A DNA stretch of 16,316 nucleotides from CAYMYN01 sp964394665. GTDB lineage: Bacteria > Planctomycetota > UBA1135 > GCA-002686595. Made by a program: the position numbers and the translations under genes. Of the stretch, positions 1 to 7,049 are shown piece by piece. Below the pieces are notes generated by a model. It was given only the letters and a program-made list of their open reading frames with translations, was not told the origin of the DNA and made no database searches. Position 1 is the first letter of the stretch; every line of letters begins with the position of its first letter. The stretch is from the NCBI GenBank assembly GCA_964394665.1, contig CAYMYN010000058.1:1-16316 (forward strand), given 5' to 3'.

Positions 1-1088
1 TGGCGCGGGCCGAGCTGCACCTGGGCCGCGGCGACGGCGAGAACGCCCTGCGCGCCGCGCGCCGGGCGCTCGAGCTCGCCCCCGGCTCGGGCCGCGCCCT
101 GGCCGCCGAGGCCGCGGCCCTCGAGGCCCTGGGCGATCCCATCGCGGCCCTCGCGTCGCGCCGTAGGGCCGCCCTCGACGGCCCGCGGGAGACGGGTGGC
201 GCGCACGTCGCGGACTTCCTGGCCGCGCTGCGCGCCGGGCTCTCGAGCCGACCGCCCACCCTCACGCGGGCCCAGGCCGAGCTCGAGCTCGAGCGCCTGC
301 GCGAGCGTTTCCCCGACGATCCGCGCGTCGTGCTGGCCCAGGCGGAGCTCGATCTCGCCGATCCGGGCGCGCCGAACCTCGCGGCCTGGACCCGGGCCCG
401 CGCGCGCCTCTCCGCCTTCCGCGATCGGCACGCCGCGCGGCCCCTGGAGCAACTCGGCCGCGGCAGCGCCGAGGGTTGGGCCGAGTTCCTGATCCGCTAC
501 GACCCCGCGGCCGCCCTGGCCTTCGTCGAAGCCGAGCTGCGCCTCGACCCGACGCACCTCGCCCTGCGCGTGCAGCGCGCCCGCGCGCTGCGGCTCGAGC
601 GCCGCCTCGACGAAGCGCTCGAGCTCACCGCGACCCTCTCGCGCATGGCGGCCGATCCGCGGGTGGAGCTCGAACGCGCCGCCTGCCTGGTGGCCCGCGC
701 CGCGCCCCTGCACGAGATCGAGGGCCAGCTCACGCGCGCCCGCGACGCGCGCGAGGCCAAGGGGCCGTTCCTCGAGCTCGAGATCCTGCGCGCCCGCTCG
801 CGGGTGCCCGCCGGCTTCGAGCCGCGGGCCCAGATCCTGGGCGACCTCGAGCGTTACTGGCGCGCCGGCCCGGCCCTCCTGCGCCAACGCGGCGGCGAGG
901 AGCTCGCCTACCTCTACGCCCTGCACCTGGCCCTGGGCGATCCGCGCAGCGAACCCCGGGGCGCCGTCGACCTGCCGCTCCTGCGCCAGGTGGTCGGCGC
1001 GCTCGAGCGCCCCGGCGCCGATCCCTACCGCGGCGCCTGCGCCCAGGGTTTCCTGGGCCTGGCGAGCCGCACCGCGGCCGAGGAGTGA
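1..1088 (+). CDS. TPR-like repeat protein, C-terminal part (5' end outside window)
   Basis: The reading frame is open from base 3 and stops with TGA at 1086-1088, giving 361 residues with no start in sight, so the gene begins before the window. The protein is Ala/Leu/Arg/Glu-rich and helical. The first ~60 residues read like a tetratricopeptide repeat (AELHLGRGDGENALRAARRA, then ALELAPGS, then EALGD). Further loose repeats appear around EAELRLDPTHLALRVQRARA and RRLDEALELTATL. TPR proteins are helical protein-binding scaffolds; no catalytic motif is visible. No signal peptide can be judged because the N-terminus is missing. It is convergent with the EPS genes, with only 17 bases between the stop codons. 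XrtA-type EPS loci can carry a TPR protein (PrsT), but nothing here is specific enough to claim that. The start codon near 330 is internal and was not used as the gene start. Confidence 0.72.
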   Translation, partial: ARAELHLGRGDGENALRAARRALELAPGSGRALAAEAAALEALGDPIAALASRRRAALDGPRETGGAHVADFLAALRAGLSSRPPTLTRAQAELELERLRERFPDDPRVVLAQAELDLADPGAPNLAAWTRARARLSAFRDRHAARPLEQLGRGSAEGWAEFLIRYDPAAALAFVEAELRLDPTHLALRVQRARALRLERRLDEALELTATLSRMAADPRVELERAACLVARAAPLHEIEGQLTRARDAREAKGPFLELEILRARSRVPAGFEPRAQILGDLERYWRAGPALLRQRGGEELAYLYALHLALGDPRSEPRGAVDLPLLRQVVGALERPGADPYRGACAQGFLGLASRTAAEE

Positions 1089-1097
1089 GGCGGGCGG

Positions 1098-1114
1098 GCG
1101 GACCTTCAGTCCGC
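1098..1114. terminator. Hairpin between convergent genes, possible bidirectional terminator
   Basis: GCGGAC (1098-1103), loop CTTCA and GTCCGC (1109-1114) form a perfect 6-bp stem. It sits between the two convergent stop codons, and the loop contains the deacetylase stop (1106-1108). There is no T-tract on either side, so classical intrinsic termination is not shown. It may instead protect 3' ends or be chance at this GC content. Confidence 0.3.
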
Positions 1115-1972
1115 GAGGTACCCGCGCTCGCGCAGCACCTCGCGCATCGTCCCGAAGCGCAGGCGCGCGAGCAGCCGTTCGAGGCGCGGGAGCGTGCGGC
1201 CGAGGTTCAGGTAGTGGCGCACGCGCTTGTGGAACGGCGCCGGGACCCGCGGCTGACCGGGGTCGAACTCCCAGGGGTGCAGGTAGAAGGCCGCCGGGCG
1301 CCCCAGGCGCTCGAGGCGCAGCAGCGCGCGCTCGGTCAGCCCCACGGGCAACAGGCGGAAGTACCCGCCGCCGCCCACGGGTAGGTTGCGACCCAGGCAG
1401 GGCAGGGTGGCGACGGGGAACTCGACCAACGCGCCGCCGCCGGGCGCCTCGACGCGCGAGATGCCGGGCTCGAAGTCCGGGATGCCGTACACCGGATGGC
1501 GCACCGGGTGGATGCTGGAGTCGTAGCGGTAGCCGCGCCGCACGAGCACGTCGAGGGCCCACCAGGTCTCGCGGGTCAGCGTGAAGGTCGAGGCGCGGAA
1601 ACCCAGGGGCTGCGGCGCGCCGGCGGCGAGCAGCGCGCGCTCGGTGCGCTCGAGATCGCGCTCGAGCCCGGCGGGGCCGCCGAGGTCCTGGAGGTAGGTG
1701 TGTTCGTAGCCGTGGCTCGCGACCTCGTGGCCGGCGGCGAGCACGCGCCCCACGAGCCCGGGGTGGCGCTCGGCGATCCAGCCCAGGAAGAAGAAGGTCG
1801 CGCGCGCGCCGTGGCGCTCGAGGGCCGCCAGGATCGCGTCCATGGCCGGCTCGAGGCGCGAGGGCACGCTGTCCCAGTCCCCGCGCGCGAAGTGACCGCG
1901 CAGGTTGGCGACCTGGAAGTACTCCTCCACGTCGAAGGAGAGCGCGTGCAGCATCCGATCCGCGCCGCTCAT
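1106..1972 (-). CDS. Polysaccharide deacetylase, DUF3473 / XrtA-system type
   Basis: This is a 288-residue protein of the NodB-type carbohydrate esterase 4 fold, expected to remove N-acetyl groups from a sugar polymer. Visible motifs are LSFDVEEYFQV with the motif-1 aspartate D14, the metal-binding pair H87 and H91 in SHGYEH, FRAS with R126, and a late LHPWEFD with H232. The early DVEEYFQV and the C-terminal extension containing HPWEFD are typical of the exosortase-A-associated deacetylases (DUF3473), which are usually about 280 residues. ATG at 1972 overlaps the upstream amidotransferase stop as ATGA, which suggests translational coupling. A GGGGGA ribosome site lies 7 bases upstream. The inner Met at 1954 is an alternative start closer to the family's usual N-terminus. 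No signal peptide is visible, so it may act in the cytoplasm or on a membrane-bound intermediate. It is the last gene of the - strand run. Confidence 0.9.
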   Translation of the reverse strand: MSGADRMLHALSFDVEEYFQVANLRGHFARGDWDSVPSRLEPAMDAILAALERHGARATFFFLGWIAERHPGLVGRVLAAGHEVASHGYEHTYLQDLGGPAGLERDLERTERALLAAGAPQPLGFRASTFTLTRETWWALDVLVRRGYRYDSSIHPVRHPVYGIPDFEPGISRVEAPGGGALVEFPVATLPCLGRNLPVGGGGYFRLLPVGLTERALLRLERLGRPAAFYLHPWEFDPGQPRVPAPFHKRVRHYLNLGRTLPRLERLLARLRFGTMREVLRERGYLAD

Positions 1973-3858
1973 CCGGCGATCCCCCGCACGCCGTGGCGTC
2001 GGCGCCAGTGCTCGAGGACCAGCACCGACCACAGCAGGGCCGCGTGATCGCGCCCGCCGCCCTGGTGCTCGGCGAGGCGCGCGCGCAGCGCCGCGCGGTC
2101 GAGCCAGTCTTCGGGCAGGCCCTCGATCGCGTCGCGCACCGCGCTCGCCAGGGGACCCCGGATCCACGGCCGCAGCGGCGTGTCGAAGCCGCGTTTGGGT
2201 GCGTCGAGGATCGTCGCCGGCAACCGCTCGCGCAGGGCTTCGCGCAGGGCGTGTTTTCCCTGTCCGCCGCGCACCTTCGCGCGCGCCGGCAGGTTCACGA
2301 AACGCTCCACGAGGCGGTGGTCGAGCAGCGGCGCGCGCACCTCGAGGGCCACGCCCATCGAGGCCCGGTCGGCCTTGACCAGGATCTGGTCGGGCAGGAA
2401 GCCGTGGAAGTCCGCGTACTGCGCCCGGTAGAGCGGGCAGTCGACCGTGGGCCGGCGGTAGTGGCGCTCGAAGGCTTCGAAGGGGTCGTGCCCGGCGAGG
2501 GCGGCGCGCAGCTCCGGCGCGAGCAGGGCGCGCGCCTCGGCCAGGTCGAGCTGGGTCACGCTGGCGAAGTAGGCCCGCGCGGGGTCCATTCCCAGGTCGC
2601 GCAACACGCTGCGCGCGCGCAGCGGACGCGGCGCCCAGTCGAGCTTGGGATACACCCGCCCCAGCGCCCCCAACATCCGCGCGCCCAGCGGCCCGACCGC
2701 GCGCCGCACGCGCTGCTCGAACACGTCGAAGACGTAGCGCCGGTAGCCGGCGAAGGTCTCGTCGCCGCCGTCGCCGGAGAGGGCCACCGTGACGTGTTCG
2801 CGGGCCATGCGCGAGACGAGGAAGGTCGGCACGGTCGAGGGATCGGCCAGGGGCTCGTCGAAGAACCAGGGCAGGACCTCGAGGGCCAGGGTCGGGTCGG
2901 GCTCGAGCACCTGGGTGTGGTGCACCGCGCCCAGCCGTCGGGCGGTGGCGCGGGCGGTCTCGAGCTCGTCGTGGCTGCGCTCGTGGAAACCCACCGAACA
3001 CGCGACGACGGGCCCCTTGGACTGGCGCGCCATGCTGTCGACGACGGCGCTGCTGTCGATGCCCCCCGAGAGGAACGCGCCCAGGGGCACGTCGGCCACC
3101 AGGCGTTCGTTCACGGCGCGGTCGAGGGCTTCGAGGACCTCCTGCGGTTCCGCGGGCGCGCGCAGGCCGTCCAGGGGCAGGTCCCAGTAACGCGTGACGC
3201 GCGCTCCCTGCGCCCCGTCCCACTCGAGCCGCGAGCCCGCGGGCAGGCGCCGGATCCCCTCCCAAGCGGAGTCCTCGCCCGAGGTGTAGCCCTGCACCAG
3301 GTAGTCGAGCAGGGCGCCCGCGCGCAGCCGCCGCGGAGCGCCCTCGAGCACGAGCAAGGCCTTGGGCTCGCTGGCGAAGGCCAGGCCGCCTTCGAAGGGC
3401 AGGTAGTAGAGCGGCTTCTTGCCCAACCGGTCGCGCCCGAGCAGCAACCGCGGCCGCCCCGGATCGCGCAGGTCGGCGATCGCCAGGGCGAACATGCCGC
3501 ACAGCTCCTCGAAGACCTCCCGGCCCCGTTCCTCGTAGAGGTGCAGGGCGCACTCCATGTCCGAGCCGCTGCGGAAGCGGTGCCCCGCCGACGCCAGGCG
3601 CGCGCGCAGCGCGCCAAAACCGTAGATCTCGCCGTTGCCGACCAGCGCCACCCGGCCGTCCTCGTTCTCGAGCGGCTGGTGACCGCCCGCGAGGTCGATG
3701 ATCGAGAGGCGCCGGAACGCGAGCCCCAGGGATCCGCCGATCCAGACCCCCTCGTCGTCCGGGCCGCGGTGCACCAGCGCGCCGGCCATGCGGCGCAGGA
3801 GCGCCTCGTCCGGCCGGCGGCGCGGATCGGCGAGGGCGATGCCGGCGATGCCGCACAT
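1969..3858 (-). CDS. Asparagine synthase-like glutamine amidotransferase, XrtA-system type
   Basis: This 629-residue protein has two domains. An N-terminal class II glutamine amidotransferase (about 1-215) carries the nucleophile Cys2 in MCGIAGI, HRGPDDEG (30-37) and NGEIYGF. A C-terminal asparagine-synthase ATP-pyrophosphatase domain has the P-loop SGGIDSS (264-270) and SGDGGDETFAGY (361-372). All key residues are present, so it should transfer ammonia from glutamine to an activated carboxylate, possibly an uronic acid or acyl group of the polymer; the real acceptor is unknown. Length and context match 'amidotransferase 1, exosortase A system-associated' better than housekeeping AsnB. The ATG at 3858 lies 8 bases after the O-ligase stop, with a C-rich spacer and no evident Shine-Dalgarno site. 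Its stop overlaps the deacetylase start (ATGA). True AsnB activity cannot be excluded. Confidence 0.9.
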   Translation of the reverse strand: MCGIAGIALADPRRRPDEALLRRMAGALVHRGPDDEGVWIGGSLGLAFRRLSIIDLAGGHQPLENEDGRVALVGNGEIYGFGALRARLASAGHRFRSGSDMECALHLYEERGREVFEELCGMFALAIADLRDPGRPRLLLGRDRLGKKPLYYLPFEGGLAFASEPKALLVLEGAPRRLRAGALLDYLVQGYTSGEDSAWEGIRRLPAGSRLEWDGAQGARVTRYWDLPLDGLRAPAEPQEVLEALDRAVNERLVADVPLGAFLSGGIDSSAVVDSMARQSKGPVVACSVGFHERSHDELETARATARRLGAVHHTQVLEPDPTLALEVLPWFFDEPLADPSTVPTFLVSRMAREHVTVALSGDGGDETFAGYRRYVFDVFEQRVRRAVGPLGARMLGALGRVYPKLDWAPRPLRARSVLRDLGMDPARAYFASVTQLDLAEARALLAPELRAALAGHDPFEAFERHYRRPTVDCPLYRAQYADFHGFLPDQILVKADRASMGVALEVRAPLLDHRLVERFVNLPARAKVRGGQGKHALREALRERLPATILDAPKRGFDTPLRPWIRGPLASAVRDAIEGLPEDWLDRAALRARLAEHQGGGRDHAALLWSVLVLEHWRRRHGVRGIAG

Positions 3859-3866
3859 GGCCGGGG

Positions 3867-5231
3867 CTAGAAGCCCGCCTCCAGGGCCGGTCGCCGCGCG
3901 AAGCCGCGCTCGGTGCGCGGGACCAGGGTCACCCGGCCGCTGGCGCGCTCGGGGTACCGCGTGGGGTCCGCCATCTCGCGCCGCGCGATGACGCCGAAGG
4001 CCGCGATCAGCGCGACGAGGTGGTAGAAGAGGTCGAACTGGGCGCGGTTCAGGAACATGCTGCCCACCACGAACACGAGCATCGAGGCCTCGAACATGTT
4101 CGCGTAGGAGAGGATCCAAGAGGCGTGGTAGCGCCGCTGCGCCTGCCTGCGGATGCGCGCCAGCTCGACGAACGAGAGCAGGATCAGCGTCAGGTACAGG
4201 AGGAAGGTGGGCGTCCCGCACTCGGCCCAGATCTGCAGGTAGCTGTTGTGCGCCACGTGGGCGCGGCCGACCAGCGCGGGATCCTCGCGCGCCAGCGGGC
4301 TGTAGGTCATGTAGTTCTGCTGGAAACGCGCGTAGCCCACGCCCAGCAGCGGGTTGTCGCGGATCATCTCCAGGGCGGTCTGCCAGGCGCGGAAGCGCGC
4401 CATGGCCGAGGGGTCCTGCTCGAACTCGCGGATCGTCGAGAGGCGCTCGCCCACCGCCGCCGGCAGGATCAGGGTCGTCGCCAGGGCCAGGAAACCGGCC
4501 ACGATCAGGCCCGCCACGCGGTTGCGGGAGCGCCAGACGAGCAGGCTGAAACCGGCCATCAGGGCCAGGAACCCGCCCCGCGAGTGGGTCAGGCCGATCG
4601 TGATGACCGTCAGCGGGGTGAGCAGGAAGAACAGCCGCCGCAGGGTCGGGTTGCGCTCGGAGTTGGCGATGTGCCAGAGCATCGGCGCGCCCATGCCGAG
4701 GGCCAGGGCGAAGTCGTTGTTGTCCTGCAGCATCCCGCCCGGCCCCTCGAGGATCTGGAGCTGCCCCGCGGTCAGGACGCCCGCGAGCCCGCTCTTGAAG
4801 CCGAAGAAGCCGAACGAGAGCGCGATCGTCCAGATCATCAGCCGCAGGCGATCGCGGCTGTGGACCAACCCGGTCGTGAACAGGGCGATCGAGATGATCT
4901 TGACGTACTCGACGAACATGTCGACGTCCCGCGCCCGCACGCCGCCGCCCGCGGCCAGGATGCTGGCGGCGACCAGGACCACCATCAAGACCATGATGGC
5001 GTTGCGCACGTCGTTGGTCATGAAGCGCCGCTCGCGCGTGCTGGCGAAGAAGCCGGCGAACATCACGATCGCGACGTAGAACGACCAACGGATGTCGCGC
5101 GCGAAGCCCCAGGTCAGGTCCTGCAGGCGCATGTAGGCCAGCAGCGAGAACAGCAGCAGGCCCACGAAGGGCTTGCGGAAGCACACCGGCAGCATGCCCA
5201 GCAGGAACAGGCTGACGATGAGATCGCGCAT
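3867..5231 (-). CDS. O-antigen ligase / Wzy-like membrane protein, XrtA-system type
   Basis: This 454-residue polytopic membrane protein has about ten hydrophobic segments. The N-terminal LGMLPVCFRKPFVGLLLFSL, the following LTWGFARD (39-46) and the DNNDFALALGM stretch (170-180) are what I recall of the 'putative O-glycosylation ligase, exosortase A system-associated' family. The Wzy_C/WaaL region shows THSRGG (215-220, R218) and AHNSYLQIW (H328), the conserved arginine and histidine areas of these glycan polymerases and ligases, facing a large periplasmic loop (~260-340). It is expected to join lipid-linked glycans into polymer or onto an acceptor in the inner membrane. The C-terminal ~35 residues are a basic cytoplasmic-looking tail. 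ATG at 5231 gives the family-typical MRDL N-terminus but lacks a purine-rich ribosome site; the leader reads GCGCCCCTCCC. A structured 149-base gap precedes it. Confidence 0.88.
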   Translation of the reverse strand: MRDLIVSLFLLGMLPVCFRKPFVGLLLFSLLAYMRLQDLTWGFARDIRWSFYVAIVMFAGFFASTRERRFMTNDVRNAIMVLMVVLVAASILAAGGGVRARDVDMFVEYVKIISIALFTTGLVHSRDRLRLMIWTIALSFGFFGFKSGLAGVLTAGQLQILEGPGGMLQDNNDFALALGMGAPMLWHIANSERNPTLRRLFFLLTPLTVITIGLTHSRGGFLALMAGFSLLVWRSRNRVAGLIVAGFLALATTLILPAAVGERLSTIREFEQDPSAMARFRAWQTALEMIRDNPLLGVGYARFQQNYMTYSPLAREDPALVGRAHVAHNSYLQIWAECGTPTFLLYLTLILLSFVELARIRRQAQRRYHASWILSYANMFEASMLVFVVGSMFLNRAQFDLFYHLVALIAAFGVIARREMADPTRYPERASGRVTLVPRTERGFARRPALEAGF

Positions 5232-5235
5232 GGGA

Positions 5236-5247
5236 GGGGCGCGCCCC
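5236..5247. repeat. 12-base perfect palindrome beside the O-ligase start
   Basis: GGGGCGCGCCCC reads the same on both strands and lies 4 bases upstream of the ATG at 5229-5231. In the transcript it could form an intermolecular duplex or small foldback that hides the place where a ribosome site would be. At this GC content some palindromes are expected, so its role is uncertain. Confidence 0.35.
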
Positions 5248-5282
5248 GCTCAGAGTGCGATAGGGATTCGAGCACTCTCGGT

Positions 5283-5302
5283 ACGGCCGGCTTGCCGGCC
5301 GT
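5283..5302. repeat. Perfect 9-bp inverted repeat (hairpin)
   Basis: ACGGCCGGC (5283-5291), TT, GCCGGCCGT (5294-5302) form an uninterrupted 9-bp stem; the real loop would be about 4 bases. It lies between the chain-length determinant and O-ligase genes, inside the larger set of alternative pairings. It could be a factor-independent or pause hairpin, but no T run follows on the - strand. Confidence 0.5.
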
Positions 5303-5332
5303 CCAAAAGGCACTCCGAGAGGCCGTCCGGAT

Positions 5333-5365
5333 GGTCTGCTCTGGGTCTGTTCCGGGTCTGCTCCA
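5333..5365. repeat. Three 11-bp direct repeats
   Basis: Three adjacent units are GGTCTGCTCTG (5333-5343), GGTCTGTTCCG (5344-5354) and GGTCTGCTCCA (5355-5365); on the transcript strand each ends in CAGACC. All share GGTCTG and differ at a few later bases. They are non-coding, 16 bases after the chain-length determinant stop. The 11-base spacing is about one helical turn, which would suit a protein-binding array, but polymerase slippage could equally have made them. Confidence 0.55.
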
Positions 5366-5380
5366 TCTCCTCTCGGCCTC

Positions 5381-7018
5381 TCAGACGAAGAGCTTGCGGA
5401 AGTCCTCGATGTGCTCCCGCAGCCAGGGTGCGAGCAGGTCCGGCTGGGAGGCCCAGGCCCAGGTCAGGAAGACCACCGCGCCGATCAGGAGCCCGGTCGA
5501 GAGGCCCACCGCCAGGCGCTGGGCGCGTTCGCGGCGCACCTCGGCACGCGTGCGGATCGTGTTCACCACGCCGAGCACGGGCACCACCATCACGCGGCTG
5601 ATGTCGGCGGCGTTGCGGAAACAGCTCTTGCTGTACTCGGAGAGCACCGCGATGCCCAGGCCCACGCCCAGGCCCCCCACGATGGCGAAGGCCACGATCA
5701 GCCAGGGATTGGGCTCGGACGGCGCGGTCGGCGCGGCCACGGGGCTGGTGATCTGGAACGGGTTCCCGGCCGGGCCCGAGAGCAGCTCCATGTAGCGCTG
5801 GTTGCGCGCCTCGAGCACGGCCACGTCGGCCTGGGCTTCCCGCAGGCGGCCCAGCTCGTCGTGGATGCGCGCCACGGCGGCGTAGACCTCGTTGCGCTCG
5901 CGCAGCTCCTCGCGCGCCAGGCCCAAGTCCTTCACCAGCCCGCGCAGGGTCGCCTCGGTGCGCGCGTGCTCGAGCAGCGCCTGGGCGCGACGATCGGCCA
6001 GCTCGCGGTAGGCGGGGTTCTCGGAGGGCTCGCGGCGTTCCTCGGCGCGGCGTTCCTGCTCGCGCAGGCGCTCGATGCGCTCCTGGACCTGCTCGATGTC
6101 GCGCGTGAACTGCTGGCGCCGGGTGCCCTGCTGGTAGTAGCCGCGCCGACGCTCGAGCTCGGAGAGCTGGAACTCGAGCTCGGCGATACGCTGGGTGTGG
6201 TCCACCCCGCCGCTCAGGGTCGTGACCCAGATCTGCGGCTCGGTCTCGGCGAGCTGGATCTCGAGGGCCTCGATCTCGGCCTTCAGGCTGGCCTGGCGGC
6301 GTTCCAGGCGCTGCTCCTCGGCCAGCTTCTCGAGGTAGGCGTCGTACAGCGGATCCTCGCTGCGGGTCGACTCGCGGCCGGGCACCGGCTGGGTCGGCGA
6401 GAGACCGTAGGCGCTCTGCAGATCCGTCAGCTCGGTCTGCTTGTCGCGCATCTGCTTCTCGAGCTCGGCGCTGCGCGACTGCAGGGCCAGGCGCTGATCC
6501 TCGATGGCGCGTTGCCCGCGCTGGACCTCGTTCTTGGTCCAGTCCTCGCGCAGGTGCTCCAGGAAGTCCACGGCCCGCACCGGGTCCACGTCGAGGTACT
6601 CGATGGTGACGAAGGTCGAGCCGCCCTCCGAGCGCGGGCGCGGCACCGTCACCTCGATGTTCCTCACGACGTCGCGCACGAGCTTCGCCTGCTCGGCCGG
6701 GCCCAGGCTCAGGTAGTCGGTCCACTTGCGGCTCTCGATCACCCGTCGCACGCGGTTGGGGGCCTTGATGTGCAGGGCGGCGTTCTGCGCCTCGCGCACC
6801 TGGCTCCAGAGCGGGGAGGATTGTCCCTCGAGGTCCTCGACGGCCGTGGCCCGCAGCTCGACCTGGGTCTCGACGCGGTACTTCTTGGGCACGAGCACGG
6901 CGAAGGCCGCGCCCAGCGACAGGATGAAGGCCGCCGGCAGCACGACCTGCCACTTGCGCTTGCGGAGGATCTCCAGGAACTCCTGGAGTTGTCCGGTGGC
7001 TTCGATCTCGACGGCCAT
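5381..7018 (-). CDS. Polysaccharide chain-length determinant (Wzz family, XrtA-system type)
   Basis: This 545-residue inner-membrane co-polymerase should set polymer length and link synthesis to the export lipoprotein encoded just upstream. A short cytoplasmic N-terminus (LQEFLEILRKRKW, 11-23) precedes TM1 (~24-43), followed by a Wzz domain and a long charged coiled-coil periplasmic part (~190-410, rich in Glu/Arg/Gln). The Pro-rich NPWLIVAFAIVGG entry to TM2 is at ~439-459, then a cytoplasmic SYKS-like/VPVLGVVNTI segment (~462-490) and a third membrane segment (~502-522). No Walker kinase domain is fused and no separate BY-kinase follows, unlike many EPS loci. The start at 7018 has GGAG 6 bases upstream. 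An in-frame start at 7105 would overlap the upstream gene by 56 bases and add a non-conserved leader. The gap to the upstream stop is 31 bases. Confidence 0.88.
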   Translation of the reverse strand: MAVEIEATGQLQEFLEILRKRKWQVVLPAAFILSLGAAFAVLVPKKYRVETQVELRATAVEDLEGQSSPLWSQVREAQNAALHIKAPNRVRRVIESRKWTDYLSLGPAEQAKLVRDVVRNIEVTVPRPRSEGGSTFVTIEYLDVDPVRAVDFLEHLREDWTKNEVQRGQRAIEDQRLALQSRSAELEKQMRDKQTELTDLQSAYGLSPTQPVPGRESTRSEDPLYDAYLEKLAEEQRLERRQASLKAEIEALEIQLAETEPQIWVTTLSGGVDHTQRIAELEFQLSELERRRGYYQQGTRRQQFTRDIEQVQERIERLREQERRAEERREPSENPAYRELADRRAQALLEHARTEATLRGLVKDLGLAREELRERNEVYAAVARIHDELGRLREAQADVAVLEARNQRYMELLSGPAGNPFQITSPVAAPTAPSEPNPWLIVAFAIVGGLGVGLGIAVLSEYSKSCFRNAADISRVMVVPVLGVVNTIRTRAEVRRERAQRLAVGLSTGLLIGAVVFLTWAWASQPDLLAPWLREHIEDFRKLFV

Positions 7019-7024
7019 GGCGAG

Positions 7025-7028
7025 CTCC
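7025..7028 (-). promoter_or_regulatory. Ribosome binding site for the chain-length determinant
   Basis: GGAG on the - strand lies 6 bases before the ATG at 7018. It supports that start over the upstream in-frame candidate at 7105. Confidence 0.5.
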
Positions 7029-7049
7029 GGGGACGCGCAGCGCTCCCGC

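Larger units (their letters stand above)
5252..5376 (-). promoter_or_regulatory. Structured leader with mutually exclusive hairpins upstream of the O-ligase
   Basis: In the - strand transcript four segments can pair in alternative ways. Segment 0 is CCGAGAGG (5376-5369) and pairs with segment 1, CCTCTCGG (5322-5315), 8 bp. Segment 1 (CTCTCGG, 5321-5315) also pairs with segment 2, CCGAGAG (5281-5275), 7 bp, enclosing a perfect 9-bp hairpin at 5283-5302 (ACGGCCGGC / GCCGGCCGT). The same segment 2, continuing as AGAGTGC (5278-5272), pairs with segment 3, GCACTCT (5258-5252), 7 bp with a 13-base loop. So 0:1 plus 2:3 competes with 1:2. This is attenuator-like geometry starting 5 bases after the chain-length determinant stop codon. 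No T-tract and no known riboswitch consensus was recognised. A mobile palindromic repeat element is the alternative reading. Confidence 0.42.

Noticed and set aside
1106..3856. A 916-codon - strand frame that seems to fuse another protein to the deacetylase
   Set aside because: The part upstream of 1972 is an Arg/Pro/Ala-rich wrong-frame reading of the amidotransferase gene. The real deacetylase starts at the ATGA overlap at 1972.
1993..3870. Long open frame on the + strand opposite the amidotransferase gene
   Set aside because: It lies entirely antisense to a gene with clear catalytic motifs. Its product is a low-complexity Gly/Ala/Arg/Glu/His mix, typical of antisense frames in GC-rich DNA.
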